The notes under the pieces are model-generated. The model saw only the letters and a list, made by a program, of their open reading frames with translations, was not told where the DNA came from and ran no database searches. 64,000 bases of DNA from an uncultured Bacteroidota bacterium. Its GTDB lineage: Bacteria > Bacteroidota > Bacteroidia > AKYH767-A > OLB10. The stretch is from positions 104,910-168,909 of the forward strand of contig CAADHD010000016.1 in the NCBI GenBank assembly GCA_900696575.1. Direction: 5' to 3'. Numbering within the stretch: position 1 is the stretch's first letter; each line of letters begins with the position of its first letter. The translations under genes and the position numbers were made by a program. Below, piece after piece: positions 28,007 through 37,335 of this stretch.

Positions 28007-29389
28007 TTATTCGTAATGTCGTTTGAAGAACCAGAACTCATTCAGAACTATTCCCAAATGAAAGCGGATGTAATCCTGCTGAACCAGATTATTCTTCGTT
28101 GTACCTGAACGGCCGGCTTCTATCCCTAATTGTATCATACTGCGTTGAACTCTGTCTTTTTTAATCACAGGTAATCCGAAGCCAAAGGAAATGCCATAAT
28201 CCTTAATTACAGTCTGGTTAAGCTGAAGTGCGGATGAATGATAGTAAAAGCCTGTCCGGTAGCTGACCTTTCCGAAGTAGTTTAAACTTTTCGGCTTCGG
28301 AATAATTTCCAAACCGGCATTTATCGAGTAATTGTCTTTCAGATTGCCATTAAAAAAATCGGATTGGAATCTGCTCCATTGTTGTGTACTGTAATCAGCC
28401 GTGAACCGCCATTGGCCCTGCTTGCCAACCAAAATTCCACCGGCATACCCTAAAGGAATGACAGTACTGCCTTTAAGATCGGTAACTTCTTCCACTGTGT
28501 CTCTTAACGCACCGCCAAAGGTGCGGTTGACCCAAAGCGAATTGAAAGTTGACTTGACAGCCGATTCAGGAAAAACAGAAATACCAATTCCGGCCGTAAT
28601 TCCATTGCGGGTAGTGAAGTGATATTGCATTCCGGCACTCAGGTAAATATCGCCAATGGTTGAACTGGTAGTTTTTACACTGCTGAGAAAATTGGTGGAG
28701 TCAATAAAATCCACCTTACGAGAGTAATCCAGAGTGCCAAAAAGCCAGGAAGCATTGATCCCAATGGAGAAGCCTTCAATAAACCGGAATTTTTTTACAT
28801 CGTTTTCTATGGCTGCTGAATCATTTTCGCTTAGCCATCGACTGTAATTTTCAGAGGTATAAAAACTGGCAGCTTTTTTTCCGAAGGGGGCATAACCCAA
28901 TGCCATGTAAAAACGATTGATACCGCCTTCGCCTGTGAAAGTGTTTCTGGTGCTGCCGCAATCACAATCAGGATAGGAGATTTCGGAGGCATTAAAATCC
29001 ATCAGGCTATAAGGCGCAGCCCCTATACTCATACCGGCAGAATGTTTATAAACCGGAAAACCCAAACTGAAATAACTCAATCCTGCATTATTGGCAGATT
29101 GGGAAAGCGAAACAGATTTAACTTTTGATACTTCAGCATTAATTCCTGCCTCAATGGTGGTAATGGTATCAAAAGCCATAGCAGCAGAGTTGAGAATATT
29201 AATTCTGTCGGTACTCCACGCTGCCACACCGGAACGCCCCATTCCTGATTGAGAAACTGTTCCCTGAAATTGCAGGTTACCAATTCCGAATCGCGAATAG
29301 GGAGAGTTACTGTTGCCCTGAGCTGAAATCAGGGCAGGGCATATGGAAAAAAAAACAAAAAGGCTATTTTTGGAAAAGTAAAATTTCAT
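28007..29389 (-). CDS. Outer-membrane beta-barrel protein (OmpP1/FadL-like)
   Basis: The signal peptide (MKFYFSKNSLFVFFSICPALISA) is followed by NSPYSRFGIGNLQ, an opening typical of Bacteroidota FadL/PorV-like barrels. The rest alternates polar and aromatic beta-strand residues and ends in RFHLGIVLNEFWFFKRHYE, a plausible terminal strand. 460 residues. It overlaps the end of coaX by 26 bp. Substrate unknown; hydrophobic transport or a scaffold role are both possible. Confidence 0.78.
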   Translation of the reverse strand: MKFYFSKNSLFVFFSICPALISAQGNSNSPYSRFGIGNLQFQGTVSQSGMGRSGVAAWSTDRINILNSAAMAFDTITTIEAGINAEVSKVKSVSLSQSANNAGLSYFSLGFPVYKHSAGMSIGAAPYSLMDFNASEISYPDCDCGSTRNTFTGEGGINRFYMALGYAPFGKKAASFYTSENYSRWLSENDSAAIENDVKKFRFIEGFSIGINASWLFGTLDYSRKVDFIDSTNFLSSVKTTSSTIGDIYLSAGMQYHFTTRNGITAGIGISVFPESAVKSTFNSLWVNRTFGGALRDTVEEVTDLKGSTVIPLGYAGGILVGKQGQWRFTADYSTQQWSRFQSDFFNGNLKDNYSINAGLEIIPKPKSLNYFGKVSYRTGFYYHSSALQLNQTVIKDYGISFGFGLPVIKKDRVQRSMIQLGIEAGRSGTTKNNLVQQDYIRFHLGIVLNEFWFFKRHYE

Positions 29390-30071
29390 TCAGTCCTATA
29401 AGGGTCAATTCAGGGGCGGCAAATATGGAGTATTTCAAGTGATTAACAAACCAGAGCCAATCGCCACCCGTCAGCAAAACTTTAAGATTCCGGAATTCTC
29501 TTCTGTGAAGGCTTATTCGGTTTTCCATTTCACTTATCATACCGAATTGTACTCCGCTGAGGATGGAACCTTTTGTTGAATTTCCAAGAACATCAAATTC
29601 CGGCTTGGGTTTAATCAGCGGTAAAGCTGCCGTAAAACGATGGAGTGATTCAAAACGCATCTGCATTCCCGGAGCTATGCTGCCTCCTAAAAATTTTTTT
29701 TTAGCAACCAAATCCATTTTAAGGGCTGTTCCGCAGTCAATGATTAATACGGGCGAATCAGGAAATAAGAAATCAGCAGCCACAATGCTGCATATCCTGT
29801 CTTTTCCCAGATTCTTTACAGGATGATATTGCAGTTTTACAGGTAATTGTGTTTTCTCAGTGAGAAAGCATACATTTTCAGCTTTAATTTCCCTGAGAGT
29901 CAATTTACCTGTTACATCGGAAACAATGCTTTGCTTCGGTTTTTTTGCCACAATAAATTCGTTCAACAACTTCAGTTCATTTCTTTTAAAAGTTTTTGCA
30001 GCCAGCAGATTACGCCTTTCAAATAAACCGGCTTTAATCCGCGTGTTTCCTGAGTCAATAACCAGATTCAT
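29364..30071 (-). CDS. coaX: Type III pantothenate kinase
   Basis: CoaX phosphorylates pantothenate, the first committed step of CoA synthesis, with no feedback by CoA. ASKHA-fold motifs: MNLVIDSGNTRIKAGLF (phosphate 1), LGKDRICSIVAA, VLIIDCGTALKMDLV (phosphate 2) and GGSIAPGMQMRFESLHRFTAALP. Length 235 residues. It heads the coaX-OMP-TPR operon, a common arrangement in Bacteroidota. Confidence 0.93.
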   Translation of the reverse strand: MNLVIDSGNTRIKAGLFERRNLLAAKTFKRNELKLLNEFIVAKKPKQSIVSDVTGKLTLREIKAENVCFLTEKTQLPVKLQYHPVKNLGKDRICSIVAADFLFPDSPVLIIDCGTALKMDLVAKKKFLGGSIAPGMQMRFESLHRFTAALPLIKPKPEFDVLGNSTKGSILSGVQFGMISEMENRISLHRREFRNLKVLLTGGDWLWFVNHLKYSIFAAPELTLIGLNEILLFQK

Positions 30072-30153
30072 GGCTTAGAAGGCTGTAAAAAAAGGATTTT
30101 CCGGCTTAGCAACACAAAATCTTGCTGCCTCAGCACTATTTAAAAAAATAATT

Positions 30154-30161
30154 TAGGTTTG
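30154..30161 (+). promoter_or_regulatory. -7 element of the tRNA-Phe transcript
   Basis: TAGGTTTG matches TAnnTTTG and lies 40 bp upstream of the tRNA. The likely transcript also contains the response-regulator gene. Confidence 0.5.
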
Positions 30162-30200
30162 CGCCCGCTTAAAAGCAATCTGCCCGTTAAGCAATTACCC

Positions 30201-30273
30201 GGTGACATAGCTCAGTCGGTAGAGCAAAGGACTGAAAATCCTTGTGTCGGTGGTTCGATTCCACCTGTCACCA
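30201..30273 (+). tRNA. tRNA-Phe (GAA)
   Basis: A full 73-nt cloverleaf: acceptor GGTGACA/TGTCACC, D arm GCTC/GAGC, anticodon stem AAGGA/TCCTT around the loop CTGAAAA with anticodon GAA, T arm GGTGG/CCACC with TTCGATT. The 3' CCA is not encoded. The next gene starts 30 bp downstream. Confidence 0.98.
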
Positions 30274-30303
30274 CTTCCTTTCAAAGAGCTTATCTGAACA
30301 CCA

Positions 30304-30699
30304 GTGACCTACCGTTTTCCTTCCGCATTACTTATTGATGATAATGAGATTGACAATTTCATTAATGAGCGAATCATCAACACCAGCGGATTTGCCGAAG
30401 AAATTATTGTAAAAACCAGCACCGATGAAGCGCTTGAATTTCTAAAAGGCTGCGAACAGAATCCGGCTTCAATGCCACCGGTTATTTTTCTTGACTTAAA
30501 CATGCCGGTAAGAGATGGTTTTGTCTTTCTTGAAGAGTTTAACAAGCTAAGCGATTTGGTGAAAAGTAAAAGCAAGGTGGTAGTTCTGAGTGCCTCCATC
30601 AGCCCTGATGACATCAATAAAGCATCGGCTAATCCGTATGTGATTCGTTACCTTAATAAACCGCTCAGCGAAAAGTATTTAGAGGCAATTACTTTTTAA
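30304..30699 (+). CDS. Single-domain response regulator
   Basis: A stand-alone REC domain of 131 residues. Acidic pair in LLIDDNEID, phospho-acceptor D64 in FLDLNMP, the Ser of LSAS, and K119 in LNKPL. There is no output domain, so it acts by protein contact or in a phosphorelay. The only usable start is a GTG at 30304; a stop codon lies 7 bp upstream in frame. The message begins immediately after tRNA-Phe, so it may be made by processing of a tRNA-mRNA transcript. Confidence 0.88.
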   Translation: MTYRFPSALLIDDNEIDNFINERIINTSGFAEEIIVKTSTDEALEFLKGCEQNPASMPPVIFLDLNMPVRDGFVFLEEFNKLSDLVKSKSKVVVLSASISPDDINKASANPYVIRYLNKPLSEKYLEAITF

Positions 30700-30724
30700 T
30701 TCAAGGAATAACCACTTTAAAATA

Positions 30725-30757
30725 AAAAACCGTGAGCATAAGCCCACGGTTTTTTTA
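30725..30757 (+). terminator. Rho-independent terminator
   Basis: The stem ACCGTG / CACGGT with an extended inner GC pair and ATAA loop is followed by seven T. It ends the tRNA-Phe/response regulator unit. The A-run on the 5' side means it may also act on the convergent DUF4476 gene. Confidence 0.88.
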
Positions 30758-30772
30758 TTACTCGCAAGATAA

Positions 30773-31747
30773 TTACCTTCCGCGTGAGATGTATTGATTC
30801 AATTCGTCAATTGATGATTCAAATGTAAATGCATCGTTCACTTTGTAATAGTTGCCAATGTCGTACGTGCGGCCATAAGCGAATTTGGCAATATCCAGAC
30901 GTGACTCTTCAAAAGTAAAAAGCAGCATAAGCTCTTTTACCTGAGAAGTAAGAAGGCAAGTGTTGCCAACTACTTGTTTGGCAATAGTCATTTTGCTGTC
31001 TTCGAATGATTTTGACGCGATACTGCTTTTCAAATCAGAAAATTCTCCGGGCGAAAGTGGCACAGGACAGCCAATCGGCCCGGTGTAACCCGGAAGGTAG
31101 GAGGGAGGAGGTGGCGGAGGAACCGGTGCACCTGATGAGGAAGAGGTAGTAGTGGTGGTTGTGGTGTGTGTAACGGTTGTTTGCTGAGTAGTCATAGCAG
31201 GGTCCATTCCTGAAACATTAATACTGATATTTCCACCGGTTTCACCAACATTCATACCCATATTAAAGCTAACATTGTCCGAGGTGCCGCTTTGGCTGGT
31301 GGTAGTGGTGGTTTGATGAGTTACAGTTTGCTTTGCAGGAGTTGTTTCAGAAGGTAGAGTTTCGCTGTAAACAACCGTTTTTGTTCCGGCAGGAGCCGGT
31401 GCGGCTTCGGCTATTGGCACAGCACCCATATAACGAAGCACATATTCTCCTTTTTTGTTTTTGGTGATGTTGCAGGTGGTTTCCATACCAACATTCATGC
31501 TCAGGTTCAGATTAAAACTTTTTTCTCCGAGCGAAGGGTCTGCAAAAATTACTTTGAGTTTGTAAAACTCACCGGTAAGGTCGGTCATTTTTACGTGGGT
31601 TGCCGGATCTTCGTTCATACGTAAACCGTTCATAATGGCAGTAAACTTTTCGCCATTGTCGGTAAATAAAATTACATTGGATTTGATTTGTGCCATTGCT
31701 GTGAATACCATAGCGGAAGCAATGAATGAAAGAATGATTTTTTTCAT
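30773..31747 (-). CDS. DUF4476 domain secreted protein
   Basis: A signal peptide (MKKIILSFIASAMVFTAMA) is followed by a beta-rich N-terminal part, a long Thr/Ser/Pro-rich linker (about 115-220, including TTTTTTTSSSS and a run of seven prolines) and a C-terminal DUF4476 domain (about 230-324). The last is recognisable by FSDLKSSIASKSFEDSKMTI, LLTSQVKELMLLFTFEESRL and AYGRTYDIGNYYKVNDAFTF. The family is found in Bacteroidota. Function unknown. Confidence 0.87.
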   Translation of the reverse strand: MKKIILSFIASAMVFTAMAQIKSNVILFTDNGEKFTAIMNGLRMNEDPATHVKMTDLTGEFYKLKVIFADPSLGEKSFNLNLSMNVGMETTCNITKNKKGEYVLRYMGAVPIAEAAPAPAGTKTVVYSETLPSETTPAKQTVTHQTTTTTSQSGTSDNVSFNMGMNVGETGGNISINVSGMDPAMTTQQTTVTHTTTTTTTSSSSGAPVPPPPPPSYLPGYTGPIGCPVPLSPGEFSDLKSSIASKSFEDSKMTIAKQVVGNTCLLTSQVKELMLLFTFEESRLDIAKFAYGRTYDIGNYYKVNDAFTFESSIDELNQYISRGR

Positions 31748-31929
31748 AATGAAATTGTTTTGAGGTTACATTAAAATTTTATTTCGGTTGGCTGCAAACC
31801 AATCATCATACCACCGGATTTAAATGGCATGAATGAGCGGTGAAGCGGGACGAAGATAACCAACAGAATTATTTTTGAATTGATGCCGGAGTTAATCCTT
31901 TAAATTCGCCCCGCACTTGAAATTATTGA

Positions 31930-33276
31930 ATGAAAAATATTTTATTGTTAGGCGCTGGAAAATCGTCTGCCGCATTAATCAGGTTTTTACTTAATGAATC
32001 AGAGAAAGAAAATTTAATTATCACCATTGCTGACTTGTCGGCTGATGCGGCATTGAAAAAAGCCGGCAACCATCCGAATGCAAGAGCTATTGCACTTGAT
32101 ATCAATGATGCGGTAAGAAGAATGAAGGCCATACAGACTTCAGACTTGGTGATTTCCCTGCTTCCTCCCGATCTTCATATTCTGGCTGCCAACGATTGCC
32201 TCGAAGCAGGCCGTCATCTTATTACAGCCTCGTATGTCAGTGAATCCATCAAAGCTCTTGATGAAAGAGCACAGGAAAAGAATATTGTTCTGATGAATGA
32301 ATGCGGACTTGATCCCGGCATTGACCACATGAGCGCCATGAAACTCATTCATCAGATTAAGGAGGAAGGCGGTGTTATTGAATCATTTCGTTCCTATACC
32401 GGAGGGTTGATAGCCCCCGAGTCAAACAACAATCCGTGGGGATATAAATTTACCTGGAATCCGAGAAATGTAATTCTTGCCGGAAAAGAAGGAGCCGTTT
32501 ATCTTGAAAACGGCACCGAGAAAAAACTCTCTTATTATGATGTGTTTGACCAGGCAGAATCCATCAGCATTGATGAATATGGAAATTTTGATGCATACGC
32601 CAACCGTAATTCAGAATCTTATATTGAACCGTATGGATTGCATGGCGTGAAAACATTGCTCAGGGGTACTTTGCGTAATCATGGTTTCTGCAATGCATGG
32701 AAGGTATTTGTAAAATTAGGACTTACCGATGATCAGGAAATCATTGAGTCTGATGGAAGTTTAACATGGGCTCAATTAGTCAATCGCCTGATTCCATCCG
32801 GAATAAAAGCTGATTCAACAATAAAGAGAGTTGCGTTCTATTGCGGATTGCATGAGAAGGATGAATCTTTGAAAAGAGTACAATGGACAGGTGTTTTTGA
32901 TGAGAATGTTTTGCCATTTCCAAAAGCAACCGCAGCGCGCAATCTTCAGCAGTTGCTTGAACGAAAGTGGAAGTTGGAAGAAGGCGATAAGGACATGATT
33001 GTTATGCATCATGAAATTATTTTTAAAGACAAAAACGGGCAACAGACAAAACGACTTTCTTCTTTGGTGGTTAAAGGTGAAGACAGCAACCTTACTGCGA
33101 TGGCCAAAACAGTCGGGTTGCCATTGGGAATAACTGCCATGCTTATTTTGAAAAAGGAAATTAACCTGAAAGGAGTTCTGATACCGGTAATGCCCGAAGT
33201 GTATAATCCCGTTTTAACTGAACTTGGAAATCAAGGAATCATTTTCCGGGAGGAAGAATCATTGCTGCCGGTGTGA
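31930..33276 (+). CDS. Saccharopine dehydrogenase family protein
   Basis: 448 residues with an N-terminal NAD(P) Rossmann fold (ILLLGAGKSSAALIRFLL), VISLLPPDLH, then the NECGLDPGIDHMSAMKLI segment that is highly conserved in saccharopine dehydrogenases and SYTGGLIAPESNNNPWGYKFTW in the substrate domain. In Bacteroidota this type is probably the glutamate-forming step of lysine breakdown, partnered elsewhere by a lysine-ketoglutarate reductase. Its end overlaps the convergent trmN6 gene by 18 bp. Confidence 0.88.
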   Translation: MKNILLLGAGKSSAALIRFLLNESEKENLIITIADLSADAALKKAGNHPNARAIALDINDAVRRMKAIQTSDLVISLLPPDLHILAANDCLEAGRHLITASYVSESIKALDERAQEKNIVLMNECGLDPGIDHMSAMKLIHQIKEEGGVIESFRSYTGGLIAPESNNNPWGYKFTWNPRNVILAGKEGAVYLENGTEKKLSYYDVFDQAESISIDEYGNFDAYANRNSESYIEPYGLHGVKTLLRGTLRNHGFCNAWKVFVKLGLTDDQEIIESDGSLTWAQLVNRLIPSGIKADSTIKRVAFYCGLHEKDESLKRVQWTGVFDENVLPFPKATAARNLQQLLERKWKLEEGDKDMIVMHHEIIFKDKNGQQTKRLSSLVVKGEDSNLTAMAKTVGLPLGITAMLILKKEINLKGVLIPVMPEVYNPVLTELGNQGIIFREEESLLPV

Positions 33277-33993
33277 TTTTAATCCGAGATAAAAGTCTTT
33301 TGTAAGTTTCCTGTAATCATCGCTGAAATCGCCATGGTCATTCTGAATTATCAATTCATCAGTTACTATCAGCTGCTTTGAAAACTGAAAGAGCATTAGC
33401 ACCCGTTTAGGCGGTTTTCCCTTACGGGTGAAAACACTTGTAATGCGGCTGGCAAATAAACCTCGCGCAGCAGCCATAATTTCAAAAGCTTCTCCTTCTT
33501 TTAAAGGAAGTATCAGATAAAACCTGCCATCGGCAGCAAGCAACTTTACCACACCCTCAATCAACGCATCAAACGAAAGTGATTCATTCGAATGCCTTGC
33601 CAGGGTTCTGGAGTTGTCTGAAGTTTTGTAGGAATCATTGAAATATGGCGGATTGCTTACTATCAGATCATACTGTTCAGAAGTTGATTTAATGAAATTC
33701 TGAAGTGAACAATGAATGGCATTTAATCGTTCAGGCCATAATGAACTATTGAAATTCTCTTTTGCCTGTTCTATTGAAGATTTGTCAATATCAATAGCAT
33801 CAATTAATGCTGCTGACTTCTGCGCGAGCATTAATGCAAGCAATCCGGTACCGGTACCTATGTCAAGTACACGTTTTATATTTTTCTCGGGTTGAATCCA
33901 TGCGCCCAGCAGCACTCCGTCCGTACCAACCTTCATCGCGCAACGGTCCTGCTGAATCTCAAACTTTTTGAATCTGAAATGTGATTCTGGCAT
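33259..33993 (-). CDS. trmN6: tRNA1(Val) (adenine37-N6)-methyltransferase
   Basis: This enzyme methylates A37 of tRNA-Val. The family signature FRFKKFEIQQDRCAMKVGTDG is near the N-terminus, the SAM site is VLDIGTGTGLLALMLAQ, and the amino-methyl catalytic motif is DLIVSNPPYF. 244 residues, the usual length. Related to E. coli YfiC. It is convergent with the saccharopine dehydrogenase gene and transcribed away from the M43 protease. Confidence 0.92.
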   Translation of the reverse strand: MPESHFRFKKFEIQQDRCAMKVGTDGVLLGAWIQPEKNIKRVLDIGTGTGLLALMLAQKSAALIDAIDIDKSSIEQAKENFNSSLWPERLNAIHCSLQNFIKSTSEQYDLIVSNPPYFNDSYKTSDNSRTLARHSNESLSFDALIEGVVKLLAADGRFYLILPLKEGEAFEIMAAARGLFASRITSVFTRKGKPPKRVLMLFQFSKQLIVTDELIIQNDHGDFSDDYRKLTKDFYLGLKSHRQQ

Positions 33994-34095
33994 AATTAAG
34001 ATGTAAGCTTGGATGGATAAAAGTAGCTAAAATCATCTGACCGGAAGTGTTGAATGCCGGAGTTGAGAACTTATCGGACATGTTGAAAAAAATAC

Positions 34096-34127
34096 TTGCA
34101 TCTTTCAATTAAGCTCTTTTACATTTG
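34096..34127 (+). promoter_or_regulatory. Bacteroidota promoter of the M43 protease gene
   Basis: TTG at 34096-34098 and TACATTTG at 34120-34127 match the -33 TTG and -7 TAnnTTTG elements with a 21 bp spacer. The start codon is 36 bp downstream of the -7 element. Confidence 0.6.
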
Positions 34128-34162
34128 TAGCTTCAGAAGACCACAACAAAAATCCAATCACT

Positions 34163-36079
34163 ATGCTAAAAAAAATTCTGCAATCAGCAGCTTTAATGCT
34201 GCTGCTCATGGCATTTAATGCCCCGGTTATTTATGCACAGTATCAGCGCTGCGCTTCCAGTGAAGTATTTGAACGCATGCTGAAAGAAGATCCGCAATTT
34301 GCCGCTAACCGTGTACAGATTGAACGCGAAACCCGCCAATGGATTCAGGACAACGCCAGCAACAAAATTGGTGCTGTAATAACCATTCCGGTAGTGTTCC
34401 ATGTTGTTTACAATACTTCAGCACAAAATATTTCCGATGCAAGAATCCTTGAACAGTTAAATGTACTGAACAAAGATTTCGGCAGAACAAATGCAGATGC
34501 CGGAAACACACCTTCTGTATGGCAAGGCATTTCAGCTAATACAAACATTCAGTTTTGTATGGCTCAACGCGATCCGAGCGGGAATGCCACAAACGGAATC
34601 GTACGTAAATCAACAACAGTAACATCATTCAGCAGTAATGACAATATCAAACGTTCGGCCAACGGAGGCTCTGATGCCTGGCCTCGTGATCAATACCTTA
34701 ACATTTGGGTAGGAAATCTTAGCGGTGGCCTGTTAGGCTATGCCCAGTTTCCCGGTGGTGCTGCTTCAACAGATGGCGTAGTAGTATTATACAGCTCTGT
34801 GGGTGGTCCGAATAATCCGGGTACAGCCACTCCGTATCATTTAGGAAGAACCGCTACTCACGAAGTTGGCCATTGGCTTAACTTATATCACATCTGGGGT
34901 GATGACGGAACCGGATGTTCAGGAAGCGATCAGGTGAGTGATACCCCTAATCAGGCAGGGGCTACCAGCGGATGCCCGGCTTTCCCGAAAACGGATGCCT
35001 GCACTTCTACTTCTCCAGGAGTTATGTTTATGAATTACATGGATTATTCTACTGATGCATGTATGAATATGTTCACCAACGGGCAGTCAACACGAATGAA
35101 TGCCACCTTAAATGGCACCAGGGTAAGCTTGCAAACTTCTTTAGGATGTACACCACCCAGCGGAGGCACAACCTGCGGAGTGCCTGCATCATTGGCTGCA
35201 TCGTCAATTACCAGTTCTTCTGCTATGCTGGGCTGGGGCGCTGTCAGCGGAGCAACCTCTTACAACGTAAGGTATAAAGCCACAGCCTCTGCAACATGGA
35301 ACAACACCACCGCTTCCGGCACCTCGCTCTCTGTATCAGGGCTCAGCGCTTCAACTGCTTATGAATTTCAGGTACAAGCCGTTTGCGGTGCCAATACCAG
35401 TGCTTACTCATCTTCAGCAACATTTACCACTTCTGCTGCAGGATGTACTGATGTTTATGAATCTAATAACACATTGAGTGCAGCTAAAACAGTTGCTGTC
35501 AATACGGATATTTACGGGTTAATTTCACCGTCAGGCGATAATGACTATTTCAAATTTTCTACAACCTCGCCAAATACCTATATTCGGATTAACCTTAGCA
35601 ACCTTCCTGCTGATTATGACATTCGTTTATACAACAGCAGCGGTTCACAGTTAGCCATCTCTCAAAACGGAGGAACTACTGCTGAAGTGATTACCAGAAA
35701 TACCACATCAGCAGCAACTTATTATGTAAGGATTTATGGATACAAAAATGCCAACAATGCTACGCAATGTTACCTGCTCCGTATCAATACCAAAAACTCT
35801 GCATGGAGAGAAGGCGAATGGCAGGTCGTTAGTGAGGCGAAACTGTTCCCAAATCCGGCCAATGATAAAGTACATATTCAATTTAACACAAAAAAAAGCG
35901 AAGATGTTACCATACGCCTTGTTGACATTACCGGAAGGATGGTTCAATCCTTAGTAATGACCACTGAGCCAGGTCAGAACATTGCTGCCATGGATGTAAT
36001 GCAACTGCCTAAAGGAATTTATCTGATGGAATTAATCAGCCCAGAAAATCGTGCGGTTAAACGATTTGTGAAAGAATAA
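34163..36079 (+). CDS. Secreted M43 metalloprotease with Fn3, PPC and type IX sorting domains
   Basis: Signal peptide MLKKILQSAALMLLLMAF. The catalytic domain carries the zinc site H233-E-V-G-H237-W-L-N-L-Y-H243 and the downstream Met-turn MNYMDYSTDAC, which is the pappalysin/cytophagalysin (M43) pattern. An Fn3 domain follows (GVPASLAASSITSSSAMLGW ... YEFQVQAVCG), then a PPC-type beta domain (DVYESNNTLSAAKTV ... DNDYFKFST). A C-terminal Por secretion domain (about the last 80 residues, KLFPNPANDKVHIQF) is exported by the type IX system. 638 residues. Probably an extracellular protease for protein feeding. Confidence 0.93.
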   Translation: MLKKILQSAALMLLLMAFNAPVIYAQYQRCASSEVFERMLKEDPQFAANRVQIERETRQWIQDNASNKIGAVITIPVVFHVVYNTSAQNISDARILEQLNVLNKDFGRTNADAGNTPSVWQGISANTNIQFCMAQRDPSGNATNGIVRKSTTVTSFSSNDNIKRSANGGSDAWPRDQYLNIWVGNLSGGLLGYAQFPGGAASTDGVVVLYSSVGGPNNPGTATPYHLGRTATHEVGHWLNLYHIWGDDGTGCSGSDQVSDTPNQAGATSGCPAFPKTDACTSTSPGVMFMNYMDYSTDACMNMFTNGQSTRMNATLNGTRVSLQTSLGCTPPSGGTTCGVPASLAASSITSSSAMLGWGAVSGATSYNVRYKATASATWNNTTASGTSLSVSGLSASTAYEFQVQAVCGANTSAYSSSATFTTSAAGCTDVYESNNTLSAAKTVAVNTDIYGLISPSGDNDYFKFSTTSPNTYIRINLSNLPADYDIRLYNSSGSQLAISQNGGTTAEVITRNTTSAATYYVRIYGYKNANNATQCYLLRINTKNSAWREGEWQVVSEAKLFPNPANDKVHIQFNTKKSEDVTIRLVDITGRMVQSLVMTTEPGQNIAAMDVMQLPKGIYLMELISPENRAVKRFVKE

Positions 36080-36093
36080 AAACTATGAAGCAA

Positions 36094-36126
36094 AAAGGCC
36101 GGTATAAGACCGGCCTTTTTTATTTT
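36094..36126 (+). terminator. Rho-independent terminator of the protease gene
   Basis: The stem AAGGCCGGT / ACCGGCCTT with a 5-nt loop is followed by T-rich sequence. It is 15 bp after the stop codon. Confidence 0.93.
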
Positions 36127-36174
36127 GCTTCCATTCAGTTTTAATTCATGGCCACATTCATTCATTTGAAGTCA

Positions 36175-36675
36175 ATGAAATGGAGAATTACAATTTTGTT
36201 AATGTTAGCTGCTTCCATAACTCTGTGCGGGCAAAACATCAATGTTATCAAACTGCAGCAATTGAATGACTTTCTTTCCAGACATAACGATACCACTTAC
36301 ATTTTAAATTTCTGGGCAACATGGTGTAAGCCCTGTGTGAAGGAACTGCCTTCTTTCGATTCGTTGTATGAATCAACCCTTAAAGCTAAAGTTAACATTG
36401 TTCTTATCAGCCTTGATAATGTCAGGGAACTTGAAAGAAAAGTTGTACCGTTTATTCAACAGAAAAGAATTATGCCGGAGGTATTACTGCTTAACGAAGC
36501 CGATTACAATAAATGGATTGATTTGGTTGAACCATCATGGGGTGGCGCTATTCCTGCCACTTTGATTTACAATCACCAAAACAAATTCAGAAAATTTATT
36601 GAAGGAGAAACTGATTTCAAAGAGCTCAGCAGGCATGTACACTCGTCACTGAAACAATCATCTGAGCGCAAATAA
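36175..36675 (+). CDS. TlpA/thioredoxin-like secreted protein
   Basis: A signal peptide (MKWRITILLMLAASITLCGQ) precedes a thioredoxin fold with the redox motif NFWATWCKPCVKELPSF and the cis-Pro region GAIPATLIY. About 166 residues. It is a probable envelope thiol-disulfide oxidoreductase. The frame is open to an earlier ATG at 36148; I prefer 36175 because the signal peptide starts there. The next gene, another thioredoxin-fold protein, follows after 29 bp. Confidence 0.87.
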   Translation: MKWRITILLMLAASITLCGQNINVIKLQQLNDFLSRHNDTTYILNFWATWCKPCVKELPSFDSLYESTLKAKVNIVLISLDNVRELERKVVPFIQQKRIMPEVLLLNEADYNKWIDLVEPSWGGAIPATLIYNHQNKFRKFIEGETDFKELSRHVHSSLKQSSERK

Positions 36676-36704
36676 TTAATTTTACCATCGTAAATTTTAA
36701 AACT

Positions 36705-37313
36705 ATGAAATACACTTCATTTTCAATTCTCTTGGTTCTCATAGTACTATCTTCTTTTTCGCCTCCTTCAGGTTATCAGCCCGGTGATAAGGCTAAAGAT
36801 TTTAAGTTAAGGAGCGTTGATGGAAAAATGTATTCACTATCGCAAGACAAAGAGGCCAAAGGCTTTATTGTCATTTTTACCTGCAATCATTGTCCGTTTT
36901 CAGTTGCCTATGAAGACAGAATATTGGCATTGGATAAAAAATACAAAACGCTTGGTTATCCGGTAATAGCTGTAAATCCCAATGATGAGAGAATTGTTCC
37001 TGATGATTCATTCGATAACATGGTAAAGCGTGCCAAAGAGAAAAATTTCACTTTCCCTTATCTTCAGGATGCCACTCAGTATTATGCCCGTGAATACGGT
37101 GCGCAGCGTACACCGCATGTCTATGTTTTACAACGAGATGGAAAGGAGTTGATTGTTAAATACATTGGCGCCATTGATAACAACACCTACAATCCGGAAG
37201 AAGTTACCGAGCGCTATGTTGAAAATGCAGTGAATGAATTAGTTGAAGGTAAACAGGTTTCCGTTCCTTTCACCAAAGCCATTGGCTGTACCATCAAATG
37301 GAAGAAAAGCTGA
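36705..37313 (+). CDS. AhpC/TSA-type thioredoxin-fold secreted protein
   Basis: 202 residues with a signal peptide (MKYTSFSILLVLIVLSSFS) and a peroxiredoxin-like fold: PGDKAKDFKLRSVDGK, FTCNHCPFSVAYEDR with a CxxC-type pair, and GAQRTPHVYVL. This subfamily (CNHCP motif) is widespread in Bacteroidota. It pairs with the preceding TlpA-like protein and both likely act on disulfides in the envelope. Substrate unknown. Confidence 0.85.
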   Translation: MKYTSFSILLVLIVLSSFSPPSGYQPGDKAKDFKLRSVDGKMYSLSQDKEAKGFIVIFTCNHCPFSVAYEDRILALDKKYKTLGYPVIAVNPNDERIVPDDSFDNMVKRAKEKNFTFPYLQDATQYYAREYGAQRTPHVYVLQRDGKELIVKYIGAIDNNTYNPEEVTERYVENAVNELVEGKQVSVPFTKAIGCTIKWKKS

Positions 37314-37335
37314 TTTCGAAAATTAACTTCAGGCA

